From Treponema vincentii (GTDB lineage Bacteria > Spirochaetota > Spirochaetia > Treponematales > Treponemataceae), in contig NZ_CP048020.1 in assembly GCF_010365865.1 (NCBI RefSeq), positions 496,001 through 560,000 of the forward strand: 64,000 nucleotides of DNA. The letters run 5' to 3'. Shown here in pieces: positions 8,676-17,815 of this stretch (the stretch's first letter is position 1; each line of letters begins with the position of its first letter). Below the pieces are notes generated by a model. That model saw only the letters and a program-made list of their open reading frames with translations. It was not told the DNA's origin and did not search any database. The position numbers and the translations under genes are program-made.

Positions 8676-8691
8676 CCGCCACGGACGGCGG
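8676..8691 (-). repeat. Inverted copy of the 16-nt module hairpin
   Basis: CCGCCACGGACGGCGG is the exact reverse complement of 8487-8502, 173 bp downstream of it. Just beyond it, after a spacer of about 14 bases, is a weak AGTG/CACT stem (near 8705-8725), so this may be a decayed minus-strand module. The whole 8370-8949 stretch has no credible gene. Confidence 0.6.
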
Positions 8692-8836
8692 TACTGAAAC
8701 GAGTTAGTGTGAAAGTCACCACTGTTTAGCTTTTATTTTCAGAACTATGCTTTGGAACCAAGGTGGGTTCTTAGGGCTGGATTGCAACGCTAGCTAGCAA
8801 TCCAACTAAGTCGCCGTTTTTCTTTAGATGGGGTCA

Positions 8837-8885
8837 TAGGGGAAGACTTTTCTTTTTATCGAAAAAAAAGAAAAGTCTTCCCCTA
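8837..8885. terminator. Large hairpin, terminator-like
   Basis: A perfect 21-bp stem: the left arm starts TAGGGGAAGAC (8837) and the right arm ends GTCTTCCCCTA (8885), with a 7-nt loop. The arms are A/T rich near the loop, so no separate U tract follows. It precedes the tRNA cluster and could act as a bidirectional terminator or insulator. Confidence 0.6.
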
Positions 8886-8949
8886 ACTCCTTGACTTTCT
8901 TTTGAAATTATGGAATACTCGTTCAGTCTTGCTAAGACGGTTATGTAAC

Positions 8950-9022
8950 GGGCCATTAGCTCAGCTGGTAGAGCAACAGACTCTTAATCTGTGGGTCGCA
9001 GGTTCGAAGCCTGCATGGCTCA
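8950..9022 (+). tRNA. tRNA-Lys (anticodon CTT)
   Basis: The acceptor stem GGGCCAT (8950-8956) pairs with ATGGCTC (9015-9021), with one G-U pair. The anticodon loop is CTCTTAA, giving CTT. The D-arm AGCTCAGCTGGTAGAGC and the T-arm GGTTCGAAGCC are standard. It is the first of a three-tRNA cluster (Lys, Leu, Gly). Confidence 0.95.
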
Positions 9023-9106
9023 GATGAATAGGAAGGTAAGTAGCCTAAAGGCTAGGACTTGACATTCCTAAGAATCATCGGTATATTGTTTCGACTCACT
9101 TTGTGA

Positions 9107-9186
9107 GCGAGAGTGGTGGAATTGGCAGACACGCCAGACTTAGGATCTGGTGCCTCGGCGTGAGGGTTCAAGTCCCTCCTCTCGCA
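9107..9186 (+). tRNA. tRNA-Leu (anticodon TAG)
   Basis: The acceptor stem GCGAGAG (9107-9113) pairs with CTCTCGC (9179-9185). The anticodon loop CTTAGGA gives TAG, reading CUA/CUG. A short class II variable arm (TGCCTCGGCGTG region) is present, as expected for leucine tRNA. Confidence 0.95.
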
Positions 9187-9221
9187 GGATTCCACACTGT
9201 ACATACCGAGCGATATATTTT

Positions 9222-9293
9222 GCGGGAATAGCTCAGTGGTAGAGCGCCACCTTGCCAAGGTGGATGTCGCGGGTTCAATCCCCGTTTCCCGCT
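9222..9293 (+). tRNA. tRNA-Gly (anticodon GCC)
   Basis: The acceptor stem GCGGGAA (9222-9228) pairs with TTCCCGC (9286-9292). The anticodon stem is CACC/GGTG with loop TTGCCAA, giving GCC. It is followed directly by a terminator. Confidence 0.95.
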
Positions 9294-9301
9294 CTTGCAG
9301 A

Positions 9302-9334
9302 AGCGATTCGGTACATCCGAATCGCTTTTTTTTT
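9302..9334 (+). terminator. Rho-independent terminator of the tRNA cluster
   Basis: AGCGATTCGG (9302-9311) pairs with CCGAATCGCT (9317-9326) across the loop TACAT, followed by a run of T to 9334. Confidence 0.9.
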
Positions 9335-9404
9335 AACCGGATAGTGCCGGTGAAGAATAAAGTTCTCTTGCGAGAAACCCTTTTAGAATCATAAGGACAT
9401 GCCA

Positions 9405-10796
9405 ATGAATTTTACGAAAGAATTTACCCCTATCGAAAAGTCTCGGATGAAACTTTCGATTACCGTTAAACAGGATGAGGTGCAAAACCGATATGCGCTT
9501 TTAACGAAAAAATATGCGAAACAGCTCCAGATACCGGGCTTTCGTAAAGGCAAAGTACCGGTAAAAATCCTTGAACAGAAATTCGGTGATACGCTACGTG
9601 CCGAAACGTATGACGAAGTAATTCAGAATGTATTGGAAGAAGTGTTTGAAGCTGCGGATAAATATTCACGGCCGTTGCCGTATTCGCAGCCTGAACTTGA
9701 TGGCACACCCGATTTCAAACTCGACTCCGACTTGGTGTTTACCGTTCTGTATGATGTACTTCCTAAAGTAGAAATCTCCAAGGTAGAAGGTTTTACAGTG
9801 TCCGTGCCTGAGGTAGCCGTTACCGATGCCGATATCGAAAAAGAATTGGAGCTGATACGGGAACGTAATGCACTTGTTATCGATTGTGGCGATAACGACA
9901 CCGTGCAAAAAGATAATATCGTAACCATTAATTACGTGCAGCTTGATGATGCCGATGCGGAAATCGAAAGTTCAAAACGCAACGATTTTGTATTTACCGT
10001 CGGCAAGGGGCAGTTCCATTACGGCGTAGACGATGAGCTTATCGGTATGAAGAAAGGCGAAGAAAAGGTTATCACCAAGACATACCCTACCGGATATGCC
10101 GACAAAGAGCTTGCAGGGAAGACAATCAAGTTAAAGGTTACCGTTACCGCGTTGAAGCGCAAAGACTTGCCTGCTATCGACGATGATCTTGCGCAGGATG
10201 TAAGCGAAAAATACAAGACGCTTGCCGACTTAAAAGCCGACATATCGAAAAACCTTACACGTCAGGTAGAAGATGTTTTGGAGCGGAAAAAGACCGACAA
10301 CCTGCTTAAACAGATGGCGGAAGCTAATCCCATTGAACTGCCTGAATCTATGATTAAGGCGGAACTTGAAGGCCGATGGGCTATGCTGGCACAGCGGTTA
10401 GGTATGTCGCCCGACAACTTGGAAAAACTGACGGGCGGTGTAAACGGTAAGTTTTCTAAGGAATCTGCGATGGCTGAATGGCGAGCAGAGGCGGAGCTGC
10501 GGCTTAAGACCCGCGTCATTGTCGAAAAATTGATGGAAGAACGGGAAATCGCTGCCTCACCGGAAGATGTTGAAGCGGAATATGCTTCGATAGCCGAACG
10601 TACAGGAGCTTCAACGGCGGATGTTAAAAAGCATTATGAGGGTAGTCCCCGCGAAAAAGAATATTTAATCGATGATATTAAAGAGAAAAAACTCTACGCA
10701 CAGCTTTTTGAGAAATCAACGGTAAAACCGGGCGAAAAGCTGACGGTGGAACAATTACTTGGAGAGGGAGCTGCCGATGTCGGAACAGATGCATAG
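9405..10796 (+). CDS. tig: Trigger factor (ribosome-associated chaperone, PPIase)
   Basis: This protein binds the ribosome exit tunnel and folds nascent chains. The N-terminal ribosome-binding domain has the signature region [19 protein letters not shown] (normally GFRxGKxP). It is followed by an FKBP-type domain ([10 protein letters not shown]..., [11 protein letters not shown]) and a long helical C-terminal chaperone domain. From ATG 9405 it is 463 residues, a usual length. ATG 9405 is preferred to 9399 because AAGGA (9393-9397) is then 7 bases away. Its end overlaps clpP by 20 bp, so tig, clpP and clpX form one coupled operon. Confidence 0.95.
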   Translation: MNFTKEFTPIEKSRMKLSITVKQDEVQNRYALLTKKYAKQLQIPGFRKGKVPVKILEQKFGDTLRAETYDEVIQNVLEEVFEAADKYSRPLPYSQPELDGTPDFKLDSDLVFTVLYDVLPKVEISKVEGFTVSVPEVAVTDADIEKELELIRERNALVIDCGDNDTVQKDNIVTINYVQLDDADAEIESSKRNDFVFTVGKGQFHYGVDDELIGMKKGEEKVITKTYPTGYADKELAGKTIKLKVTVTALKRKDLPAIDDDLAQDVSEKYKTLADLKADISKNLTRQVEDVLERKKTDNLLKQMAEANPIELPESMIKAELEGRWAMLAQRLGMSPDNLEKLTGGVNGKFSKESAMAEWRAEAELRLKTRVIVEKLMEEREIAASPEDVEAEYASIAERTGASTADVKKHYEGSPREKEYLIDDIKEKKLYAQLFEKSTVKPGEKLTVEQLLGEGAADVGTDA

Positions 10797-11382
10797 CCTT
10801 GTTCCCTATGTTATTGAGCAGACAGGAAACGGGGAACGCAGCTACGATATTTTTTCGCGCCTGTTAAAAGACCGTATTATCTTTGTCGACGGTGAGATAA
10901 CCGATGCAACCGCCGATTTGGTTGTTGCACAATTGCTTTTTCTGGAGTCCCAGAATCCCGACAAAGATATCAGTCTTTATATCAACAGCCCCGGAGGTTC
11001 GGTAACGGCGGGACTTGCCGTTTACGATACGATGCAGCATATTCATCCTCATGTGCAGACCATCTGTCTCGGACAGGCTGCAAGTATGGCTGCCGTACTT
11101 TTGGCAGGTGGAAGCAAAGGGAAACGCTTTGCACTACCTTCCTCTCGCGTGATGATCCACCAACCGTGGGGCGGCGCACAGGGGCAAGCCAGTGATATTA
11201 CCATACAGGCACGGGAAATACTCCGGTTAAAAAAACTGATTATTCAATACTGTGCCCATCATACCGGGAAAACGGAAAAGACAGTTGCCGAGGATATGGA
11301 GCGGGATTTTTTTATGTCTGCGCAGGAGGCTTGCGAATACGGCATTGTCGATATGGTCATGGATAGGAGAAAAAATGCCTAA
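10777..11382 (+). CDS. clpP: ATP-dependent Clp protease proteolytic subunit
   Basis: A 201-residue serine peptidase of the barrel-shaped ClpP tetradecamer, which degrades proteins unfolded by ClpX. The nucleophile is Ser103 in [14 protein letters not shown] and the general base is His128 in MIHQPWGG. Their spacing of 25 equals that of E. coli ClpP, and the third Asp lies near 177. ATG 10777 is chosen over an upstream in-frame TTG (10759) because GGAGAGGGAG sits just before it. It overlaps tig upstream and clpX downstream by 8 bp. Confidence 0.96.
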   Translation: MSEQMHSLVPYVIEQTGNGERSYDIFSRLLKDRIIFVDGEITDATADLVVAQLLFLESQNPDKDISLYINSPGGSVTAGLAVYDTMQHIHPHVQTICLGQAASMAAVLLAGGSKGKRFALPSSRVMIHQPWGGAQGQASDITIQAREILRLKKLIIQYCAHHTGKTEKTVAEDMERDFFMSAQEACEYGIVDMVMDRRKNA

Positions 11383-12619
11383 ATTAAGAAGTGATCCTTC
11401 TTTGGTTTGCTCTTTCTGCGGAAAGCGTGAGGATGCAGGCCGTAAAATTGTCCCCGTTCCGGGAGTTGCCATCTGCGATCATTGTATCCAGCTTTGCAAA
11501 GAATATTTGGCCGCCTATAAGATGGCAATGCCTTTACAGCTTTCGGGGGATATTCCGACGCCGATGGAATTAAAGGCCTATCTTGATGAATATGTCATCG
11601 GGCAAGAGAAAGCCAAGCGAGTTTTATCTGTTGCCGTTTATAATCATTATAAGCGAATTATGCATCCTCCTATAGATCGGAATGCTGTTGTTATTGAAAA
11701 ATCCAATGTTTTACTGATAGGCTCGACCGGTTCGGGAAAAACGCTGCTGGCGCGGACGCTTGCACAAAAGATGAAGGTGCCCTTCGCTATCGCAGACGCG
11801 ACTACTTTAACCGAGGCCGGTTATGTCGGAGAAGATGTCGAAAATATCCTTTTAAAGCTTATCCAGAATGCTGATGGCGATATTGCCCGTGCAGAACGAG
11901 GTATTATCTTTATTGATGAAATTGATAAGATTGCGCGGAAAAGTGAAAACGTGTCGATTACCCGTGATGTTTCAGGCGAAGGCGTCCAGCAGGCTCTGCT
12001 AAAAATTGTCGAGGGAACCGTTGCTTCGGTGCCTCCGCAAGGTGGCCGTAAGCACCCTAATCAGGATATGCTGAAGATTGATACATCCAATATTCTGTTT
12101 ATCTGCGGTGGCGCTTTTGTCGGGCTTGATGCAATTATTCAGACGCGAGTTGCAGAGAATCCTATGGGCTTTGGTGCGGATGTACGGTCTGCAAAAGAAA
12201 AAAATTTGCAGGAATTATATGACAAGCTCATTCCCGACGATTTGGTAAAGTTCGGTATTATTCCCGAATTGATCGGACGGCTTCCCATCAGTGTCTCGCT
12301 TAACGATTTAAAACTTGCAGATTTGCGCCGTATTCTTGTTGAACCTAAGAACGCGATTATCAAACAGTTCCAAGAATCGTTTAAGCTTGATAATGTTAAA
12401 CTGACTTTTGATGATGCCGCACTTGACGCTATTTCGCAACAAGCGCTGGATCAAAATACCGGTGCACGAGGTCTCCGTTCTATCGTAGAAAAACTGATGC
12501 TTGATGCAATGTTTGAAGCGCCTTCAATGAAAGGCCAAAAATCCTTGCATATCACAAAGAAGGTTATTGAAGAAACGGAAAAGCCTGAGTTAAAGCTGAT
12601 CTCGGAAAAAACGGCATAG
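11375..12619 (+). CDS. clpX: ATP-dependent Clp protease ATP-binding subunit ClpX
   Basis: A 414-residue AAA+ unfoldase that recognises tagged or native substrates and threads them into ClpP. The N-terminal zinc-binding domain has Cys12, Cys15, Cys34 and Cys37. Walker A is GSTGSGKT, Walker B is IIFIDEIDK, and the pore and sensor regions ([23 protein letters not shown]) are all present. The AGGAGA Shine-Dalgarno (11365-11370) lies inside clpP, and the start overlaps clpP by 8 bp. A strong terminator follows. Confidence 0.97.
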   Translation: MPKLRSDPSLVCSFCGKREDAGRKIVPVPGVAICDHCIQLCKEYLAAYKMAMPLQLSGDIPTPMELKAYLDEYVIGQEKAKRVLSVAVYNHYKRIMHPPIDRNAVVIEKSNVLLIGSTGSGKTLLARTLAQKMKVPFAIADATTLTEAGYVGEDVENILLKLIQNADGDIARAERGIIFIDEIDKIARKSENVSITRDVSGEGVQQALLKIVEGTVASVPPQGGRKHPNQDMLKIDTSNILFICGGAFVGLDAIIQTRVAENPMGFGADVRSAKEKNLQELYDKLIPDDLVKFGIIPELIGRLPISVSLNDLKLADLRRILVEPKNAIIKQFQESFKLDNVKLTFDDAALDAISQQALDQNTGARGLRSIVEKLMLDAMFEAPSMKGQKSLHITKKVIEETEKPELKLISEKTA

Positions 12620-12670
12620 TTTGCCGAATTGTATTTTGTTTGGTTTATTTTTTAAATAACATCAAATGCC

Positions 12671-12738
12671 ATAAAAAGAGCCGGTGCATTAAACGGACAG
12701 AAGCTAAAACTTCAACCGTTAGCGTCGGCTCTTTTTAT
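12671..12738 (+). terminator. Terminator of tig-clpP-clpX
   Basis: ATAAAAAGAGCCG (12671-12683) pairs with CGGCTCTTTTTAT (12726-12738). Internal AACGG/CCGTT pairing lengthens the hairpin. The T-rich right arm makes it a good intrinsic terminator, possibly in both directions. Confidence 0.8.
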
Positions 12739-12774
12739 ATTCGCGTCGCTTTAATTAAAAAAATGAGTTGCGGT

Positions 12775-13194
12775 TTAGTTGCGATATTGTACACAGATGA
12801 GTGCGCCCAGTACCATCAGGTGAGCAGAGAGCTGCTGCAGGTAGGTTAGTAAACCGTGCACACCATGTATGCCGCTGTTAAATGTTCCGATAAAATCAAT
12901 CAAAATAATATTGATGATCCATAAAACGATAAAAATAATTAAGATTACATTTAAAATTTGAGGGGAGAGTGTAAATAGCCCCATCAGCAGGAAAAAACCG
13001 GCGATAAGTTCACATACGGCAATCGCGATGATGATGATTGTGCTTATTGTTGAACTTTTTACCAGCTGTGTAAGAAAGGTAACTACCGGATTTAAATTAC
13101 CGGCAGTGGATTGCATAAGTCCTGTTACGCCGCTAACCAGTAAGAAAAAAACAAGTGCAATTTGTAAGATGGTGATCCCCATACTTCGTCTCAT
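12775..13194 (-). CDS. Small DoxX-like integral membrane protein
   Basis: A 139-residue protein with about four hydrophobic helices (ILQIALVFFLLVSGVTGLM, ISTIIIIAIAVCELIAGFFLL, VILIIFIVLWIINIILIDFI, and a C-terminal helix). The pattern suggests the DoxX/SURF4-like group of small four-helix membrane proteins, but no catalytic residue can be named. GGAGG lies just before ATG 13194. It is convergent with clpX and shares the bidirectional hairpin at 12671-12738. Confidence 0.6.
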   Translation of the reverse strand: MRRSMGITILQIALVFFLLVSGVTGLMQSTAGNLNPVVTFLTQLVKSSTISTIIIIAIAVCELIAGFFLLMGLFTLSPQILNVILIIFIVLWIINIILIDFIGTFNSGIHGVHGLLTYLQQLSAHLMVLGALICVQYRN

Positions 13195-13416
13195 AAAAAC
13201 CTCCGAGTATCTTTTGTAAGAGACATCCTAAAACTTCTATTTTTAAAGATGTCCTGTATAATATCGGCGGATAGCCGCTATATTTTTACGGTATTGGTGA
13301 TTGAAAATGCTGGAAATTGTTTGCTCAATTCGGATTCTAAATAATTTATGAATTATTTCTCCCCCTTGTCTGAATACTGCTTGCCGTTTATACTTCCCGC
13401 AATCAAATCTAAGAAA

Positions 13417-13446
13417 AACCTCTAAAGTCTGAGGTTTTTAGAGGTT
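13417..13446 (+). promoter_or_regulatory. Hairpin covering the murE ribosome binding site
   Basis: AACCTCTAAA (13417-13426) pairs exactly with TTTAGAGGTT (13437-13446). The right arm contains the AGAGG that serves as Shine-Dalgarno for murE, whose ATG begins 4 bases later. A relaxed version of the same repeat lies at about 13225-13256. The same CCTCTAAAAA palindrome recurs at 32453, 43160 and, as CATCTCTAAAAA, at 35557. Confidence 0.65.
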
Positions 13447-13449
13447 CAC

Positions 13450-15048
13450 ATGTGTAATAACCGCTATGCAAAATCAATTCTTCAATGTCTTTTTTCTATA
13501 GAGCCGATAGAAGTGCACGGGGCAGATGTTACGGTGCATTCGCTTTCGTATGATTCGCGTGAAGTACAAACGGGAGCTGCTTTTTTTGCCTTGCCCGGGG
13601 TGCATACCGATGGTTCAAAGTTTATCGATGCGGCTATTGCGAAGGGTGCCGTTGCGGTTATTCATGAAAAAACGCTTCCATTATATCAAGAGCATATTTG
13701 TTACGTTCAAGTGCCGGATGTTCGCGCTGCAATGGCCGCTGCGGCTGCCGTTTTTTTTGACGAACCTTCCAAAGACTTGGTAACGATCGGAGTAACCGGT
13801 ACGGAAGGAAAAACGAGTACCGTCGATTTTATCTGGCAGCTGCTGCGGCTTGCCGGAAAAAAGGCAGGGTTTTCTTCGACCGTATCTTTTTCGTTTGGAG
13901 ATGAGTCGGTCGCCAATCCGGCGCATCAGACTACCCCCGAATCGATTACGGTGCAGGAACGGCTTGCCCGTATGCGGGATAACGGCTGCGAATACGCCGT
14001 TGTGGAAGCATCTTCTCACGGGCTTTCTCCCCGAACGGCGCGGCTATTGCATGTGCATTTCGATGCAGGCATATTTATGAATGTGACGCAAGAACATTTG
14101 GAATTTCACGGTACCTTTGAACAATACCGCTACGATAAAGCGAATTTATTTCGGTCATTAGATACCCATGACCATAAGAAAAAAAACGGAATGGTTGCGG
14201 CCTTCGGTATCGTCAATCTTGAAGATCCGTCTGCCGCCTATTTTGCACAGGCAACAAATCAGCCCGTATTCGGATTTTCCGTGCGAAAAAATATCGATGG
14301 CGCTGCTGCGGCTGTTCCGTTCTCAAACTTTGCAGGCGGCTTATCGGCTGATAACATTCATGAAGGGGAGAACAGTTTAACCTTTACCATTCACGCATCG
14401 TTGAACGGTGTGCAAAAAACGTATGAGGCCGCCGCTTCGGTAACCGGCTTTTTTAATGTGTACAATATTCTTGCTTCTCTTATTGCCATTCATAATTTAA
14501 CGGGACTGTCGTTTGATATGCTTGTGCCGTTGCTGAATCGGCTTGTACCGGTAAGGGGGAGAATGTGCCGTGTTGAAGCGGGACAGCGCTTTGAGGTGCT
14601 TATCGATTATGCGCATACGCCGTCATCATTCCAAGCGATTATGCCGTCTGTTCGTGACCGTATTAAAGCGAAAGGCGGCCGCGTGATTGCCGTATTCGGT
14701 TCGGGCGGAGAGCGCGATACCGTTAAGCGGCCGGAGCAGGGAAGAATTGCCGGAGAATACTGCGATACGATCATCCTCACCGATGAAGACCCCCGCGGCG
14801 AAGACCCTGTCGAGCTTTTGGAGATGATTGCCGCCGGCTGTCCTAACAAGAAGCGCGGCGAAGAACTGTTTATCATTCCCGACCGGTCGGCTGCCGTCCG
14901 TAAAGCATTTTCCCTTGCGCAACCGAATGATGCGGTATTGTTGCTTGGAAAGGGGCACGAAAATTCGATTATCGGGAAAAACGGCACCGTACCCTATGAC
15001 GAGTATACCGAAGCGCACAATGCCCTGCGGGAATTGCAGGATTTTTAA
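13450..15048 (+). CDS. murE: UDP-N-acetylmuramyl-tripeptide synthetase
   Basis: This cytoplasmic ligase adds the third, diamino, residue to UDP-MurNAc-Ala-Glu using ATP. The 532-residue product has the Mur N-terminal substrate domain, the ATP loop TGTEGKTST (Lys121), the central HxxxHG-type region TQEHLEFHGT and the C-terminal GSGGERDTVKRP block. The substrate-selecting motif, DNPR in meso-DAP enzymes, reads DEDPR here. Treponemes are known to use L-ornithine at this position, so ornithine is the probable substrate. The AGAGG binding site lies within a hairpin. The gene end overlaps the convergent AraC sensor gene by 4 bp. Confidence 0.93.
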   Translation: MCNNRYAKSILQCLFSIEPIEVHGADVTVHSLSYDSREVQTGAAFFALPGVHTDGSKFIDAAIAKGAVAVIHEKTLPLYQEHICYVQVPDVRAAMAAAAAVFFDEPSKDLVTIGVTGTEGKTSTVDFIWQLLRLAGKKAGFSSTVSFSFGDESVANPAHQTTPESITVQERLARMRDNGCEYAVVEASSHGLSPRTARLLHVHFDAGIFMNVTQEHLEFHGTFEQYRYDKANLFRSLDTHDHKKKNGMVAAFGIVNLEDPSAAYFAQATNQPVFGFSVRKNIDGAAAAVPFSNFAGGLSADNIHEGENSLTFTIHASLNGVQKTYEAAASVTGFFNVYNILASLIAIHNLTGLSFDMLVPLLNRLVPVRGRMCRVEAGQRFEVLIDYAHTPSSFQAIMPSVRDRIKAKGGRVIAVFGSGGERDTVKRPEQGRIAGEYCDTIILTDEDPRGEDPVELLEMIAAGCPNKKRGEELFIIPDRSAAVRKAFSLAQPNDAVLLLGKGHENSIIGKNGTVPYDEYTEAHNALRELQDF

Positions 15049-16556
15049 TGTGTAGGATTTACTGCAAATACTTGGCGTTTAAATTCCGAAGGTGTAAGTC
15101 CGTACCGCTTTTTAAAAGCACGGCGGAACGTTTGTGTATTTGCATAGCCGCAGTGTTCGGCCAAAGCACTAAGAGATTCTTTCGTGTTCTCCGCAATCAG
15201 CGCTTGAGCTTTTTCGAGCCGTTTATCTTCCAAATATTGAGCAAAACTTTTTTGCATTCTGGTACGAAAGAAATAGTATAGAAAATTCTCCGTCATACCG
15301 AAATCTTGAGCCATTTGAGAAAGATTTAAAAGCGGATTTGCATAAGATTGTTCTATATATTCGGCAATATGATTCATGAGGGTTATATCTTTTCCTTGAC
15401 ATACATCTGCCGGCACCGCATGTTTGTTGTCGTTTATTCGTGCGGAGGGTTGAGATTCCGAAAATGAGCAGGGAGAGGTCTGCAAAGAACTTTTTCGCGG
15501 TACGCGGAGCAATAATACGGCTGTATATCCGATATAAGATAAGAGACAAATCATAAACACGGCGGATACGGCAAAACGTCCGGTTACTATGTGCTGAACA
15601 AATGTAAATTGCGGAATGCTTACGAAAAGGACAGTATCGGTGCCCCGTATCGGTTGTGCAAAGAGAAAATAAGATTTGCCGCGTATACGCTGTTGTGTAA
15701 TGATTATCGGCTCGTTTCTTTCGTCTGCGTTTTGTATCGATTTTGGCAAGGTCGATAGTATTGTTTGTATTTCAGATTGTACGGGTTCAGTTCCTTTTGT
15801 TGCCTCGTCCGGACGAATAAGCAATGGCCTACCTTTGCTGTCGATAAGCCAAAAGACGGCTTTGGTAAAAGCTGGAAGAGCGGAAAAAAGCCCTTCAAAA
15901 TAGCTTGTTTTTAAAAGTATTATGAGCTTTCCTGCATTTGCTGCCGTGTTTTGCAAAGGAAAGGTCTGTTCAAATACAAGAAGCTTCCTCTGCATTCCTT
16001 TAGAAACCACCGAGGATTCGGGCAGCCATGCATTGACATACACAGGTCGTAGATAGTATTCCCGCCATTGTCTGCTGTTTAAATCTTGGAATGTAAAAAG
16101 AGTTGTATACATGGTATCTATATCAAAAAAAGCATTGTCCGCTTCCACTAAATAGTCGCTTTTTTTAGAATAAAGATACAGCGAATCGATTGCCGGATGC
16201 ACCGATTTGACATAGGATAGCTGACGTTGTGCATTGATAAGTATTTGTATATCGGCAGAACCTTGTGCAATCGTATTCTGCATTACAAAGGCTTGTACAT
16301 CGGTATTGATCATCAGCATATAAGAGAACCGCTGTATTTCACTCATTGTTAAATGAAGGGCATCGGCCGTTTTAATCAAAGTGTTTTTACAGGTATCCAT
16401 TTGTTTTTTTATTGCACGGCGGAAAAACCGGTATTCAGTGACAGCTATCACGACACAGGCAACACAGCATAGTGCAAATAAAGAACGGGAAGCGGAAATT
16501 TTCTGTATGTTTCGGCGTAGCGATCGAATCGGCACAATAAAAAAAAAGTATACCAT
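15045..16556 (-). CDS. Membrane-anchored AraC-family sensor/regulator
   Basis: A 503-residue protein with a transmembrane helix near residues 25-45, an extracytoplasmic sensor region of about 280 residues, a second helix near 335-357, and a C-terminal AraC-type double helix-turn-helix (MAQDFGMTENFLYYFFRTRM and CGYANTQTFRRAFKKRYGLTPSEFK). This layout matches one-component membrane regulators often found beside LplA/LplB/LplC-type oligosaccharide transporters. Such a transporter lies 1.5 kb away on the same strand (18-21.6 kb), so control of it is a reasonable inference. Confidence 0.8.
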   Translation of the reverse strand: MVYFFFIVPIRSLRRNIQKISASRSLFALCCVACVVIAVTEYRFFRRAIKKQMDTCKNTLIKTADALHLTMSEIQRFSYMLMINTDVQAFVMQNTIAQGSADIQILINAQRQLSYVKSVHPAIDSLYLYSKKSDYLVEADNAFFDIDTMYTTLFTFQDLNSRQWREYYLRPVYVNAWLPESSVVSKGMQRKLLVFEQTFPLQNTAANAGKLIILLKTSYFEGLFSALPAFTKAVFWLIDSKGRPLLIRPDEATKGTEPVQSEIQTILSTLPKSIQNADERNEPIIITQQRIRGKSYFLFAQPIRGTDTVLFVSIPQFTFVQHIVTGRFAVSAVFMICLLSYIGYTAVLLLRVPRKSSLQTSPCSFSESQPSARINDNKHAVPADVCQGKDITLMNHIAEYIEQSYANPLLNLSQMAQDFGMTENFLYYFFRTRMQKSFAQYLEDKRLEKAQALIAENTKESLSALAEHCGYANTQTFRRAFKKRYGLTPSEFKRQVFAVNPTH

Positions 16557-16597
16557 GTTTAGAGTAAAAATGCAAAAATTTAGATTAGTTTAGGCAA

Positions 16598-16740
16598 GGT
16601 AAACGCATCAGGCCGTTTTTTTAACAACCCAGCGGAAAAGTTGAGACTATTCGACCAGAGTTGAACCTCTTCGCGGTTCAAATGGTCTCACAGTCTCAAC
16701 TTTTCCGCGATTTTTATCTACTCTACCTGATGCATTTACC
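16598..16740. repeat. 143-bp MITE-like nested palindrome
   Basis: The ends are a 15-bp inverted repeat, GGTAAACGCATCAGG (16598-16612) and CCTGATGCATTTACC (16726-16740), with one mismatch. Inside is a 17-bp perfect stem GCGGAAAAGTTGAGACT/AGTCTCAACTTTTCCGC (16632-16648, 16692-16708), itself enclosing TTGAACC/GGTTCAA. An isolated GGTAAACGCATCAGG sits at 45146-45160. This fills most of the gene-free stretch 16557-16874. Confidence 0.75.
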
Positions 16741-16874
16741 TGTCTGTTGGAAAAAATGTACGAAATTTTAAGTAAAATTTCGTACAGAAGGAGGATAACC
16801 TCTGAAAATATTTTATAATGCGGTTGCCCTGTTAGGTTAGGATGCTCCTAAAAAACTGAAGCTATAGGGCATCG

Positions 16875-17543
16875 CTAAAAACGAGGTTTCCGGTTTTCAC
16901 CCAATATAAAGAAATGCCAAGAACCGTAGGGCTTCCCATTAACGATAACATCTTGCGTATGCTGCATACTGATAATATGTATGTCCTGCAAAAGCGCCGG
17001 AATGGTTTCCGCATCGGTAAAAAAGTGGGGAATACCGTTTTCCGGCCCATCTTCAACTTTAATGACGGTATTTTCATCAACGACGGGAAATCCTGCCTCC
17101 TTATAGCTCCACGCATTTTTTGAGCAGAGCGTAAGATACACTTCGCCGCCGTTTTTTACGACCCGTCTTATTTCAGAAAGTATTTTTTTAATACCGGCAG
17201 TATCCGTATGAGAAATCACATGGTACGCAAGGAGACAATCGAACGCATCATCCTGATACGGCAGCGCGCTCATATCGCCGCATTGAGCGGTAATCGGTAA
17301 ATTTTGTTCCACAGCGGTTGCACGCAGCCCCTCAACAGCACTCTCCGATAAATCGATTGAATGAACGGTAAAACCTTTTCTTGCAAAAAACAGCGAATGC
17401 CGCCCCAATCCGCAACCGAGATCAAGAAAATGCGAATACCCCTTTTGCTTCCATCGCTCCGCCAAATAATACGCAATTTCCGCTGGCCGGTACCATATAT
17501 CCGTTTCTATTTTCTCCCAATCCCATGCTTTATGTTCTACCAT
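16875..17543 (-). CDS. Class I SAM-dependent methyltransferase
   Basis: A 222-residue Rossmann-fold methyltransferase. Motif I is LDLGCGLGRHSLFFA, the acidic residue ending strand 2 is in VHSIDLSESAVEG, and motif IV is in DAFDCLLAYHVISHT. No substrate-specific domain is seen; it resembles TehB/UbiE-type small-molecule enzymes. ATG 17543 is preferred to a longer reading from 17651 because AAGGTGG precedes it and the extra residues would be encoded by the hairpin repeats upstream. It stands alone, flanked by palindromic repeats on both sides. Confidence 0.85.
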   Translation of the reverse strand: MVEHKAWDWEKIETDIWYRPAEIAYYLAERWKQKGYSHFLDLGCGLGRHSLFFARKGFTVHSIDLSESAVEGLRATAVEQNLPITAQCGDMSALPYQDDAFDCLLAYHVISHTDTAGIKKILSEIRRVVKNGGEVYLTLCSKNAWSYKEAGFPVVDENTVIKVEDGPENGIPHFFTDAETIPALLQDIHIISMQHTQDVIVNGKPYGSWHFFILGENRKPRF

Positions 17544-17594
17544 ATATATACCACCTTGCAGCTTTTGCCTTTCCAGCGCTTTTTCAAATAGCCT

Positions 17595-17682
17595 GTTGAA
17601 CAGCGTACATCCCTGTACGCTGTTCAACGACGAGATTTGTGCATAACACAAATCTCGCTACTGGTTATCACCCCGGACATCC
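17595..17682 (+). repeat. Composite hairpin module 2 (third hairpin truncated)
   Basis: The 34-nt palindrome at 17595-17628 has 15-bp arms GTTGAACAGCGTACA/TGTACGCTGTTCAAC. The second hairpin is CGAGATTTGTG/CACAAATCTCG (17631-17657). The linker CTACTGGTTATCACC follows, then only the left half of the third hairpin (CCGGACATCC), cut off by the start of module 3. Confidence 0.75.
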
Positions 17683-17684
17683 CC

Positions 17685-17773
17685 GCCCACGAATGTACAT
17701 CCGTGTACATTCGTGGGCTACGAGTTCGCATTGCGAACTCGTTTCTGCGTTACACCCCGTCCATCCTTGGACG
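17685..17773 (+). repeat. Composite hairpin module 3
   Basis: The 34-nt palindrome (17685-17718) has arms GCCCACGAATGTAC/GTACATTCGTGGGC. The second hairpin is ACGAGTTCGC/GCGAACTCGT (17720-17742). The linker is TTCTGCGTTACACCC, and the 16-nt hairpin is CGTCCATCCTTGGACG (17758-17773). Confidence 0.8.
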
Positions 17774-17815
17774 TTCTGAAGATACAAGGCGCGAGCAAAA
17801 AACACCCGCAGGCAC

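Noticed and set aside
8370-8949. A small gene around 8412-8722 on either strand
   Set aside because: All candidate frames are built from the hairpin module and the poly-G tract and lack a binding site.
9052-9405. 117-residue reading frame on the minus strand across the tRNA cluster
   Set aside because: It is a translation through the Leu and Gly tRNA genes (the [17 protein letters not shown] type of product), a well-known false gene.
17595-17718. 34-nt palindromes as loxP/FRT-like recombination sites
   Set aside because: The length matches, but arms differ completely between copies, whereas recombinase sites need conserved arms.
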